This document shows, piece after piece, positions 11,609-21,139 of a stretch of DNA of 64,000 bases (position 1 is its first letter; every line of letters starts with the position of its first letter). Origin of the DNA: Mesostigma viride (taxonomy: Eukaryota; Streptophyta; Mesostigmatophyceae; Mesostigmatales; Mesostigmataceae); contig RPFO01002334.1 in the NCBI GenBank assembly GCA_009746045.1, forward strand, positions 46,898-110,897, given 5' to 3'. The notes under the pieces are model-generated. The model saw only the letters and a list, made by a program, of their open reading frames with translations, made no database searches and was not told where the DNA came from. Made by a program: the position numbers and the translations under genes.

Positions 11609-11822
11609 AGTTATTATAAATAGTGACGGAACCTTTTTGCCACTTGGGCAATTAGGTCCGTCACTATTTATCCGGCGAAAACCACTCGCCGGTATCTATT
11701 CCGCGTTAAGTTCACGTGAACGTGGCGCGGAATTGATACCGGCGAGTGGTTTTCGCCGGATAAATAGTGACGGACCTAATTGCCCAAGTGGCAAAAAGGT
11801 TCCGTCACTATTTATAATAACT
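11609..11822. repeat. Right 214-bp palindromic terminal repeat of the TRIM-like element
   Basis: Same length and, as far as I can read, same sequence as 11197-11410, which points to recent insertion. Followed directly by the GTCGA target duplication. Confidence 0.85.
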
Positions 11823-11827
11823 GTCGA

Positions 11828-12532
11828 GGCCCCGGAAATCACAGTACTCGTAGGTGAACTCAGGATCCTCCATATCCGGCGTGTGTGCCGGACCTGCACC
11901 GGTATGTATTAAAACCGGTGTGCTTCCCGTCGCGAAAGTTGCGCGCGCCCGACGCGCGACGAGGCGCAGAGGATGAGTAAAAATGGATAACAATTCCCAC
12001 CCTGCGGGAATCCACTCTCGCAGAGACGCGAGAAAAGCTACCAGGTTAATAAGAACCTGGCGTTCGCGACTGCGTACGCCGCGTGTGAGCAGCGACAGCA
12101 ACGCGAGATCCTGAAATAAATTTGTCGACACCGCCGGCGCGCCCCCCGTGCGTAGCGATGCCCAGTTTTGCAAGTTTCTCTGGTAACCGGTGAGCGAAGA
12201 GATGGCGTTATCCAGCTCCTCGATGGCAGTGGTGACCTCGTTCACCGACCGCAAACCTCCCCGCACCTGGACCGTAAACTGCGATAAAATGTTGCGAATC
12301 TGGTCCAACAATGCGCGTATAGCCGGCACCAGTGCTGGCAAATCGGGGTCCTCGGGGTTATCCCCGAGCAACGGAAGAACTGCGCGCGCCGACGATGAAG
12401 TTCGTCGAGCGAGATCGTGACTTCGTCGAGCAATTGCTGCCACGACGGCGCAGTCGGTCTTGACGGAGGACCAGCCGGCGGAGCGGCTATTTCCTCATCG
12501 GCGGGAATCCGGAATTCTTCAGAATTTGGCAT
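11828..12532 (-). pseudogene. B ORF0: leader ORF upstream of gag, frame-broken and interrupted by the TRIM-like element
   Basis: An ATG at 12532 opens a frame (MPNSEEFRIPADEE) that switches near 12400 to a 211-residue frame ending inside the TRIM-like insertion. The product is mostly helical, with Ala/Arg/Leu-rich segments and a Leu-rich region (ALVPAIRALLDQIRNILSQF) and no enzyme motif. The part beyond the insertion (11191 to about 11020) stays partly open. C has a leader ORF of comparable size in the same position. I do not recognise the family; a structural or regulatory role is only a guess. Confidence 0.5.
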
Positions 12533-12533
12533 C

Positions 12534-13113
12534 TTTTTAACGAGGCGTGTAATACGAGTTGTAAGCGTGAGAATGCCACGAATTCCGCCATGGTTCTTGC
12601 AGGAAGTTGCCTTTATTAATAACAGGAAACACAGACGTAAGTCACGTCACTTCCAAGACTGCACGCAGCACAGGCGACAGGGTCGCAGTGCCCAGAGAAC
12701 GTGCACGCAAGAACTAGCGTCCCGGTGCGACCAAGTCACACATATAGGTTGTTAGGGACGCGTCCAAGTAATCAGCTGCACTGTCACAGCCGAACTGTCA
12801 ATCAATTGATTACACAGACTCTGGCACGCCTTTGGCGCGCAGATCTATCAATTGTCCATACGGCTAGTCCTGTGGACCTATCCGTACACTACTCAGCATC
12901 AATTGTCTCATAGGTCCTGGCGCGCTACAGTGCGCCTACCTATCAATTGACCATCAAGTCCTGTACAAGTCCTGTCAACGTCCTGCGGACTATCAAAGTG
13001 ACACTTGTACATCCTGTGTCCGTACGCGCCCACAGTGGCGCGCCGGGTACTGTCGGCACAGCCTAGGAAACGTCATAACTTTTACGTTCCTTAACCAAAT
13101 GAGGCGTTCAAGG
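12534..13113 (-). repeat. 5' LTR of B, left portion
   Basis: The segment 12939-13113 is identical by eye to the B 3' LTR beginning at 5093. The start of this LTR cannot be fixed because its partner is outside the window; candidates lie between 12534 (TTTAACG) and 12605 (AGTTGCC). The LTR is interrupted after CAAGG (13109-13113) by C. No gene seen. Confidence 0.7.
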
Positions 13114-13811
13114 AGTTAAACTTTCTTAGCACACGCAATGTGAAGGATATGGTTGCAATGCAGCAATGTGTGAATATGGTTGGAAACGGAGCTTTGTTAA
13201 ATCGGATAATGTTTACAGCGCTCACACACTTGAGGCTTGTACACGCGCTTGCCAAGTCAAGGCACAACACGTGAGGCGGGCTCGCAAGAGATGCCCATTT
13301 GGCACTGGCCTATTGTTTATATACTTGTGCACTGTGCTTGCTAGTCCTGAGCAGCCTAGGAGGCCTGCTCAGTAATAACACCCCGGTACAGTATTCACTA
13401 CCTGTACAGCGCCCAGTTCCTATACAGTAGGTCTGCCATACAGGCACAGTGACCACAGAGTACAGTCACCACAGTGATTATTGCATCTGCACCTAGAAGT
13501 CCAGGACTAAGCCTGCGGTACCAACAGACCACAGGTTAAGGTTCCTATTTCCTGCGTACGACGTATTAATCCAATACCGTCGTAGGTACAGCACCTAATT
13601 CCTGTCAGCCCAGGAATTACTGTCGACCCCATATGTCGTCGGCAAATATTCACGTCCGACTTAGAAGAACAGCCGGCTCGCGCTCGCGCGCGACCGGGAA
13701 GTCGGAACGCCATAACTTTCTTGATACTTGTCGGAATGAACTCGTTCCGGTGCCGCTGGAATCGCAGAGATATGCCGAATCAGGATCACGCCAATGCGCT
13801 TGGCGTTAACT
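13114..13811 (-). repeat. 3' LTR of C
   Basis: A 698-bp direct copy of 20443-21139. Termini are AGTTAAAC and GCGTTAACT. Small open frames inside it are present identically in both LTRs and show no protein motif. Confidence 0.92.
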
Positions 13812-13829
13812 CCAATCCTTTCTTTTCTT
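13812..13829 (-). promoter_or_regulatory. Polypurine tract of C
   Basis: CCAATCCTTTCTTTTCTT on the plus strand directly abuts the 3' LTR. It is nearly the same as the tract of B at 5327-5346. Confidence 0.75.
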
Positions 13830-14559
13830 GAGCTGTAGCAGCTCACACAAGTCTACATACAAACACACACAATGGGTACTGGATATCCTCCCCAGACTAC
13901 AAGTCACAACCCGCTGGGCATGACAGTCAGCTTGGATTCCTTATTATATGTACATAGCACCCATACTGGCTCAGGAGCACAAACAAATTACAATGAGTCC
14001 CTATCCCTTCACGGGAGGCTCGTTGTGTTACCCATGTACAAGAGGTTGGCCAACTGTGGCAGCCCATAGGTGTTCAGCTAAGAACTTGAGAAGTATGTAC
14101 AACCTTCAGGACCTTAGGCGAAACCCCACAGATCACCCACAACAGCTCATCAGAAAACATTGCTGACCCCCAGACGGGAGTCGGCGCCGGTCTGCTGCCC
14201 CTTATCGAACCAGACACAACATCTACGCGAAGCACATGCAAAACACAAGCTCCCATACTCGTTCCAACCGTGGAAAATCAGGGGACCTGTCGCCACCTCA
14301 CCAGCATGGTGGATGGGTCAGCCAGTCCGTGAAACTCCGCCTTAAGACGGCACCAGGGAATCGAACCCCGCCCACAAACCACAGATCTGGGGAAACCTCA
14401 GACTGAGATGAAAACCCCAGATAGACATCTCTCCATCAGAGACAATGTCAGACATTCCCACACCAGAGACATGTCTCACCCCTCAAGGTGTGCTCAGGAT
14501 TATGTACAATCAAGCTCCCAGCCTGATATCCAGAGACTTAAGCACCCAGCTCTCAGCTT
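13830..14559 (-). other. 3' noncoding region of C with the conserved tRNA-like T-arm motif (14352-14385)
   Basis: No supported gene. At 14352-14385, minus strand, the motif CGGGGTTCGATTCCCTG recurs in the same setting as in B (5977-6011), about 175 bases past the pol stop. The flanking 15 or so bases are also conserved. Elsewhere the B and C 3' regions have little in common, so this block appears to be under constraint. Confidence 0.55.
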
Positions 14560-17500
14560 TTAGACAGATAGACCGACTTGACAGTCAGCATTCATGAGCT
14601 TCCTCAGTACATTGTACTGGGCTGGGGCCTTGTGTGGCAGCTTTGTCAATGCATCAGCAGGGTTCTCCTCGCCAGGGATATGCTTCAAGTCAACCAAACT
14701 GGCCAACTCCTTCAGCAACAAATAATCCAGGTCCCGGCTCCTGGCCAGCTGCTTGTGAACAAACTGGACCATACCCATGCTGTCTGTTAGCAACAACGTC
14801 TCCATCTGCAAGGTCCAAGGGGTAACTGAAGCCAGCTCCAGCATTAACTCCTTTATGTACAGGCTGGACTGGATCCCCTCGCATATGGCCCTGCATTCTG
14901 CCACATCTGAACTGATACAGACCCTCTTCTGCAGTCTGCTGTACCAGCTGAACAAACTTGCCCTGCTCTGATAAAAAGCAAACAGAGCAGCAGATCTCCC
15001 CCTGACCTTGGTAACCTGGCGAGCATCCATGGAACTGTCAACAAAGATCTCCAAGGTGATAGGCTGGGCAAAGTCAATCCCAGACAAAATCAGATCAGGG
15101 GTACTCTCCACCAACCGGGCTATGACTCGAGGCTTCTCATCCTCAAGCACCTCATCAGGCATTCTGCTATGGACCATCAAAGACGGACCACAGATGCTGG
15201 CAAACCAGGCCCACATGCCTCTCAACTCAGGTCCTGCAGCCTGGGTGATCTTCTCTGGCAAGGCCTTCACAATGGTCTGTTTATAATCTCCTCCAGCCTG
15301 AAGCCTGATACTCCACTCCCCGTCCCTCCTGAACAGGGTAGCCTGCATTCCACAGAACACTACAGGCTTGTTGGGCTCCTGCCACAGCTCCTTGCCCAGT
15401 GAAAACTTGCCACTGATGACAGGAATAAACTTCTTCAGCCAGGTCGTGGGGGCTAGCAAATGCAGATCATCTCCATGCAAACTAGCATACACTGGCAGAC
15501 CCTCCCATTGGGCCAGCAGCAAACAGGGATCAACTGAAGACACTCTCAAGCCACACTCACTGATCAGAGCTTCCTGCAGCGTGAGTCTCCAGATGATTGG
15601 GCTCGACCTGAGTCCTTCCAGGCCCTTCAGAATAACCAGGAATTGTTGATGCAGCTCCAGCTTCCAGATGGCAGGCACCTCAACACAGTAAGGCTCATCC
15701 TGCTTCCACACCCTCCTGGCCACTTCTGGATCAGATTTTAAAAATGCCCTCTTGAAGTCCAGCAGCACTGATGACATAGCTGCTCCCCTGTTCAGCAACC
15801 CCACGTAGAGACATAGCAAAATTCTCCATGTGTCGTGTAGCATCCCTGGCGTGTATAGCTCCTCTCCTGGCAGACTCCCCGTGCCGTGATACTCATTCAG
15901 GACAGGCCTGACATGGGGCACTGATACCTCATCCACAACCTTCCTCTTCAGCACAAATCTCAAAGCAAGCTTCCTTGATGCTGGGGGACGTCTGTCTGTT
16001 GGTGCAGCACACTCAAACTGCAACCACTCCTCCAATGCCTTGGAGAAGGCGAGCTTCCAAGCCTCAAACAAAGTAGGCGAGCTCATCTCTTGGACCAGCT
16101 GGTCATATGTCAAAGGAGAGTGTGCAGCAAGGCTCCTGTGAGTTATGCCAATACTGCTGGGGTGCAACACAGCTGGAATCACCAAACTGGCCGCTGGGGG
16201 CACCTCCCCTTCATCCCATTTTACACCCTTGACCGGCTTGGCCCTGCACCTGACTGGAAATGTTGTCCTGAAATTTTCTAGGGGAATCATCCCCCAGCCA
16301 TCTCTTCTCAGAGCTGTAGCTCTGATAGAAATCCCAGGATTGCCCAGAAAATTCTGACCCAAAATCACAGGGCCATCATAGTCCTCTAGGACAAGGAAGG
16401 TCACATCCACACCCATGACAGGGGCAGTAACCTCTCCCAACACCCTTAGATGCGTCCTACCACTGAAATCAGACACCCAGGGGCAACTTGGTTCTCCGAC
16501 CAGCAGTTCTCCTGTATGCTGAGGTCCCATGACAGAAACCTGTGCATTGGTATCTATCTCCATGGCAGCTACCTCAGGTTCATCCAACTGGACAAGCTTG
16601 GACACCTTAGGCTCCTTCTTGGCTCTTTGCAAAGCCTGTACAATATCTGATAGACGCACACCCCTAGGCCTGGTGTCGGGCCGTTCCGGAGGTGCAGCCT
16701 GTCCGCCTGCTTGCCCAACCACCGTATGTGAAGGTACCCCAGGGGCCGGGCCAGGGTCACCCTGAGGGCTCGATACAGCTGTAGCACCCTGATCAGGAAG
16801 CTCCACGTCACCCCCGCCTTGTACACCAGCGGGCACCTGGAAGAGGTCTCCTTGATTACCTCCCCGGGGACGGATCTTTGACCAGGACAGACGGTGCACT
16901 GCTTGGGAGCCATCAATGGCCACCCAGCACTTATGGCCAGCGGCTTCTACTCGGGTCACCACCCCATCATGCCAGCTGCCACGTTTCCCTGGAAAGCTTG
17001 GTTCCTTCCACACAACAACCTGTTGTCCAACGTTAGGTTCTAGGACACTCCAGCCCTTGTCTTTCTGCCTCAGCTTGAGGAACTTGGCCTCTAGCTTCTC
17101 CTTCCATGCCTGCTCAGCATCAGCTGGCAGCATCCTGGTATGCAGCATAAGAGGATTGATGGCAATGTCACCAAAGAACATGGGAGTCCTCAGGTTCAGC
17201 CTGTCCTCCACAGAACGTAGCCATGCAGATGTCACAATGGCAGATGACGTCCTTGGAATCCTCTCCACCAGCAGCACAGTCTTGATCTCTTGGATGGCTC
17301 TCTCCACCACCCCTTGCTGGCCGTGGCTCTCCCTGGGTGTAATCAGCAACTCTGGAAACTCTGGCAGGTTCTCACAGCACTCAAACTGAATGTCACACTG
17401 CAACAACTCCAACCCAGGGTACCTGCTCCTTGTCAACTTCAGAGCAGCAATCAATGTAGGCTTCTCCATGTCAGGCAGGATCTCTAGGGTCTTGTACTTG

Positions 17501-18150
17501 GTATATCTGTCCACTGCCACCAGCAGCTTCAAACCCCTGATTCTCTGAATATCTACCTGCACATGGCCTGGCTGCAAAATAGGAGTCCTGGCATGAGACT
17601 GCTTGGGCTTTCTAGCAACTAGCCTGCACTTGCAAGCTTGAGCAACCTGTTGGCAGATGGAGTACAACTCACTTCCTCCCAGCCGTCTAGCAACTTGCAA
17701 AGACTGAGCTGCATGGCCAAACATGGTATGCAACCTTGAGGCAATGTCATACAAGAGAGAAAACCTTTTATTGTCATTATTAGCACTCAAGGTATGTACA
17801 GATCCCTTATGTACAGGAGGCACCAGGGTCGTGCCTGTCAGACTGTCTCCAGCCCTATCCTCATCCTGACCATCCTGTGCCAGTCCTGCACGGTCAGAAT
17901 GCTTCTGAGATCCACCTGGGTCCACATCACCAGGTCCTACCTCAGGCTCAGCACCGCCATGGCGGGCACGTTGGCGAGTAACCACTGCAGCTACAGCTGG
18001 CATACTCTCTGTGGTAACCAAGCTTGCCCCATCGTGTCCAATAGGCTCTTTCACTAGAGCATGGGGCTGCCCCTCACTGCTGTCACTAGCAGCTTCATTA
18101 CACACCCCTGGGGGCACCCTCCAGGGTTCAGGGATGTGTGCAGGCTCAAG
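14560..18150 (-). CDS. C pol: integrase-protease-RT-RNase H polyprotein
   Basis: The frame is open for about 1196 codons after the gag UGA; residues are numbered from the GTG at 18117. The N-terminal 120 residues are low complexity. The zinc-binding HHCC lies at about 130-165. The integrase core has D189, D242 and E272 (VDIQ, CDIQFE, QGVVERAIQEIK), followed by a basic tail (QQVVVWKEPSFPGKRGSW, about 365-385). The protease has D522 (EIDTNAQVSV, Asn in place of Gly) and VILGQNFL (584-591). The copia-type RT has D787 (LLDFKRAFL) and HGDD (881-884). RNase H has D1027, E1074 and D1112, with PADALTKL near 1153. The integrase-before-protease order is unlike Ty1/copia and Ty3/gypsy. All catalytic residues except the protease glycine are present, so the element may be active. 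Confidence 0.92.
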   Translation of the reverse strand, partial: LEPAHIPEPWRVPPGVCNEAASDSSEGQPHALVKEPIGHDGASLVTTESMPAVAAVVTRQRARHGGAEPEVGPGDVDPGGSQKHSDRAGLAQDGQDEDRAGDSLTGTTLVPPVHKGSVHTLSANNDNKRFSLLYDIASRLHTMFGHAAQSLQVARRLGGSELYSICQQVAQACKCRLVARKPKQSHARTPILQPGHVQVDIQRIRGLKLLVAVDRYTKYKTLEILPDMEKPTLIAALKLTRSRYPGLELLQCDIQFECCENLPEFPELLITPRESHGQQGVVERAIQEIKTVLLVERIPRTSSAIVTSAWLRSVEDRLNLRTPMFFGDIAINPLMLHTRMLPADAEQAWKEKLEAKFLKLRQKDKGWSVLEPNVGQQVVVWKEPSFPGKRGSWHDGVVTRVEAAGHKCWVAIDGSQAVHRLSWSKIRPRGGNQGDLFQVPAGVQGGGDVELPDQGATAVSSPQGDPGPAPGVPSHTVVGQAGGQAAPPERPDTRPRGVRLSDIVQALQRAKKEPKVSKLVQLDEPEVAAMEIDTNAQVSVMGPQHTGELLVGEPSCPWVSDFSGRTHLRVLGEVTAPVMGVDVTFLVLEDYDGPVILGQNFLGNPGISIRATALRRDGWGMIPLENFRTTFPVRCRAKPVKGVKWDEGEVPPAASLVIPAVLHPSSIGITHRSLAAHSPLTYDQLVQEMSSPTLFEAWKLAFSKALEEWLQFECAAPTDRRPPASRKLALRFVLKRKVVDEVSVPHVRPVLNEYHGTGSLPGEELYTPGMLHDTWRILLCLYVGLLNRGAAMSSVLLDFKRAFLKSDPEVARRVWKQDEPYCVEVPAIWKLELHQQFLVILKGLEGLRSSPIIWRLTLQEALISECGLRVSSVDPCLLLAQWEGLPVYASLHGDDLHLLAPTTWLKKFIPVISGKFSLGKELWQEPNKPVVFCGMQATLFRRDGEWSIRLQAGGDYKQTIVKALPEKITQAAGPELRGMWAWFASICGPSLMVHSRMPDEVLEDEKPRVIARLVESTPDLILSGIDFAQPITLEIFVDSSMDARQVTKVRGRSAALFAFYQSRASLFSWYSRLQKRVCISSDVAECRAICEGIQSSLYIKELMLELASVTPWTLQMETLLLTDSMGMVQFVHKQLARSRDLDYLLLKELASLVDLKHIPGEENPADALTKLPHKAPAQYNVLRKLMNADCQVGLSV

Positions 18151-18153
18151 TCA
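18151..18153 (-). promoter_or_regulatory. In-frame UGA between gag and pol of C, candidate readthrough stop
   Basis: Gag ends GCU GAU CAU UGA CUU GAG, and the pol frame is the same frame with no other stop. There is no ATG near the pol start: the first methionine codon in frame is 38 codons after the GTG at 18117. Together with the same design in B this favours translational readthrough for Gag-Pol. Confidence 0.6.
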
Positions 18154-19328
18154 ATGATCAGCAGCCTTGCCCTTGCCCTTGTCCTGGGATGGACCAGCCT
18201 TGTCCTTGCTGCCACCCTGAGCTGGCTTGCTCTGACCTTCCTGCCTCAGGTACGAGGGACACTCATTCCTGAAGTGACCCTTCCCCTGGCAGAAATAACA
18301 TTCCACCTGACTGATGTCCCGTGAGGTCCCACTGCTGGGCCCAGCCTTGGGAGGACCACCCACCCTCTTGAAGTCAAACTGGGACTGTGGATGTCCCGAC
18401 TTCGGCGGGGTCCCCCGTCCAGCCCTTCTGTCACGCCCCCTCCTGGACCTTCCTCGACCCCTTGAAGAGGTCTCAGGCCCTCTCGAGGGCGCTGGGCCCC
18501 CGTGGCCCGATCCCCTCATGGACTTAACCGTGGGTTCAGTGGCCTCCTCATCACCCTGACGAGGGCGCTTACCACCCACGTACTTGCCGCTGAAACACTC
18601 ATACAACTGGTCCGTCATGGCTGCCCAGCCATGGACCTGTCGCATGTGGATGGTCACATTATCCATGGTGACCGGATCCAGCTGCAGCGACTTGAGAAAG
18701 TCGCCCATGGCCATCCGATCTGCGACGAAGAAGCCCTTGGCCATGGCGTCCTCCCTCAGCTTGACGAAGTCTTCAAAGGCGTGGACCACTAGTTGCCCCT
18801 TGATGGGCTTGTAGTCCAGGTATTCTTGCTTCAGGTGGGACCCATCTATGGTCCTCTTGTCACTCAGGAACGACCTGAGTCGCGTCATAAACGCCGTCCA
18901 GGTGTCCCCCGCCGCGTGTCGCTCCCGAACAAACTTGAACAGCCGCCTCGCCGACTGCCGTATGTAGGCACTAGACGCCAGGATGCGAAGCTTGTCACCG
19001 TTGTATATCTCCGTGTACAAGTTCATGTCCTCTAACATCCTCTCAGCATCCCGGGGCTGCCAATTGTCCTTGATGGACTGAAACTGGCCTAGCACCGCGT
19101 ACCCCTCAGCAACGTTGGTCGCTTAGGCGCCGCTTGATCTGCGGCTGGCGCGTGCTGCCCGCCCTGCGATCCTTGGCTCTGATTATCTGGCACCTCAGCC
19201 TGGTCTCCCAGCGCCTGGCCGTCCCCGCGTCCATCGCGTCCACCGCGTCCATCTCGTCCATCCATCCCAGCGCCGCGCCGTCCGAAGCCCATAAAGCCCG
19301 CTTGTTGGTTGATAGCTCCATCCTCCAT
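18151..19328 (-). CDS. C gag: capsid-like protein with CCHC knuckle
   Basis: The first ATG (19328) opens a 79-residue Gly/Asp/Arg-rich frame that ends at 19089. The main gag frame (314 residues) begins in an overlapping frame near 19117, with no ATG at its start, so one base change or a programmed shift joins them. The core (about residues 1-170 of the 314) is helical and capsid-like. A basic Arg/Gly-rich segment follows (SRGRGRSRRGRDRR), and then a CX2CX4HX4C knuckle with C266, C269, H274 and C279. The stop is the UGA at 18151. The layout parallels B gag. Confidence 0.82.
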
Positions 19329-19430
19329 GATGGCCTCTGTTCAGATCTGCTACAGCCAGCCAAGTGGCCAAGCAGCAATTAAAGCAATATAAGCTACTGA
19401 ACAAGAAAGGAAAGTGCCAAGTGTTACCAC

Positions 19431-20349
19431 TCAGGCAAGACCACCACGGCTGGCCCCAGGCGCGTCCTGGTTCTCCTTGTCGCTGTCGTCGTCGCTGTCG
19501 CTCACCACAATCAGCTCTGGTACCCTGCTACCTGCTGCGCCGTCGTCGACCCGCTGTCGGCCCGCGATGACTGAATCGTCACCGTTGGTAAAGTAGACAG
19601 GTGACAACCCGTCGTTGGCACCTCGCGGATTGTACGTTGGCACCTCGTGGTCGCCAAGTGTCTCGTCGCCTAGCCCAGCGACACCCCCTGCTCCTACCTC
19701 AAGGTCACTATCGTACCCAAGAGGTGCAAACTCCTCCCAACGCGTCACACGAACGCGAAGGGGCGGGGGCAGCTCCTGAAAAGGAACTCTTACTCGCTCT
19801 GGAAACCTGCCGACTCTTGTCGCGCGCTGTCCTCCGGCGATGGCTTCCGCTGTCGCCCCGACCTCTGCAAGCCGCCTGTGATGCTCCGCTCCGCGTCGTT
19901 CACGCCTAACTGGCCCCGCTGCAACACCCTCGTCGCCGATGCCGCCTGCGAAAGCACGTGGTACTCCCGCGCCCGCTACTGTCGGTACAAACTCGTGTCG
20001 CCCTGCGCCAGCTGCTCCGCAACCTCGCCTCGCCTTGCGCCAACTCCGTCCGCACTCGCTCTGCTACTGCAGTAATCACCGTCTGGATGCCGACCAACCC
20101 GTGAAGCTCCTGCTCAAGGTCGTCGATGCTCCGGTGCTCCGGAATGACGATGGTTTGTACGTGTCGCAGAATTCGCTCCCAATCTTCGACCTGGTCGTCG
20201 ACGAATTGCACGAAGCTGCGATTTACAGGCGGACGATCTGCAAGCAATAAAGATAGATCCCGAACGACACGGCGTAATTCAGGAGAAATCGAACCCCCAG
20301 CAGACTGCCGAAACCGGAAATCCTGCTGCCGTTGTTCCTCCTGCACCAT
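19431..20349 (-). CDS. C ORF0: leader ORF between 5' LTR and gag, one frame change
   Basis: ATG at 20349 starts a helical, acidic region (SISPELRRVVRDLSLLLADR onward, about 110 residues). After a frame change near 20000-20030 the frame stays open to 19431 and ends with an acidic tail (VVSDSDDDSDKEN). It has no known domain. B (11828-12532) has a leader ORF of similar size at the same place, and A has one fused to Gag, so an N-terminal leader product seems a shared property of this group. Whether it is translated separately from Gag is not visible. Confidence 0.5.
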
Positions 20350-20442
20350 TCACCACCGGACGAGCTCCTCTCGTCGTCAACGCTGCACACCGCAACCGGC
20401 AACGACCCTCCTGGCCGTTCCGCTGAGACTGGTTGTAATTTG

Positions 20443-21139
20443 AGTTAACGTTCTTAGCACACGCAATGTGAAGGATATGGTTGCAATGCAGCAATGTGTG
20501 AATATGGTTGGAAACGGAGCTTTGTTAAATCGGATAATGTTTACAGCGCTCACACACTTGAGGCTTGTACACGCGCTTGCCAAGTCAAGGCACAACACGT
20601 GAGGCGGGCTCGCAAGAGATGCCCATTTGGCACTGGCCTATTGTTTATATACTTGTGCACTGTGCTTGCTAGTCCTGAGCAGCCTAGGAGGCCTGCTCAG
20701 TAATAACACCCCGGTACAGTATTCACTACCTGTACAGCGCCCAGTTCCTATACAGTAGGTCTGCCATACAGGCACAGTGACCACAGAGTACAGTCACCAC
20801 AGTGATTATTGCATCTGCACCTAGAAGTCCAGGACTAAGCCTGCGGTACCAACAGACCACAGGTTAAGGTTCCTATTTCCTGCGTACGACGTATTAATCC
20901 AATACCGTCGTAGGTACAGCACCTAATTCCTGTCAGCCCAGGAATTACTGTCGACCCCATATGTCGTCGGCAAATATTCACGTCCGACTTAGAAGAACAG
21001 CCGGCTCGCGCTCGCGCGCGACCGGGAAGTCGGAACGCCATAACTTTCTTGATACTTGTCGGAATGAACTCGTTCCGGTGCCGCTGGAATCGCAGAGATA
21101 TGCCGAATCAGGATCACGCCAATGCGCTTGGCGTTAACT
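20443..21139 (-). repeat. 5' LTR of C
   Basis: A 697-bp direct copy of 13114-13811. On the minus strand it ends ...GTTAACT and is followed by CAAATTACAACCAG, the expected primer-binding position. I do not recognise a matching tRNA end there. Confidence 0.92.

Larger units (their letters stand above)
11192..11827. mobile_element. TRIM-like miniature LTR element with palindromic terminal repeats
   Basis: Two direct copies of a 214-bp sequence (11197-11410 and 11609-11822) flank a 198-bp centre, and the whole is bracketed by the 5-bp direct repeat GTCGA (11192-11196 and 11823-11827). The individual copies have no matching flanks, so the unit that inserted is the composite. Each 214-bp repeat is itself an almost perfect palindrome, beginning AGTTATTATAAATAG and ending with its complement. 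Termini AGTTA/TAACT and the 5-bp duplication match elements A and C. It has no coding capacity and interrupts ORF0 of element B. It probably moved using proteins of a larger relative. Confidence 0.75.
13114..21139 (-). mobile_element. LTR retrotransposon C, complete, 8026 bp, with 5-bp target duplication
   Basis: The limits are exact. AGTTAAAC begins at 13114 and GTTAACT ends at 21139, with CAAGG duplicated at 13109-13113 and 21140-21144. The undisturbed target is visible in the other B LTR near 5260. LTRs are 698 and 697 bp and differ only around their first bases as far as I can read, so insertion is recent. Order on the minus strand: 5' LTR, ORF0, gag, UGA, integrase, protease, RT, RNase H, T-arm motif, polypurine tract, 3' LTR. 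Pol is uninterrupted over 1185 codons, which makes C the best reference copy in the window. Confidence 0.93.

Noticed and set aside
13166-13713. 69- and 68-codon ORFs present identically at 13166/13507 and 20494/20835
   Set aside because: They lie inside the two LTRs of C and are identical only because the LTRs are; no protein features.
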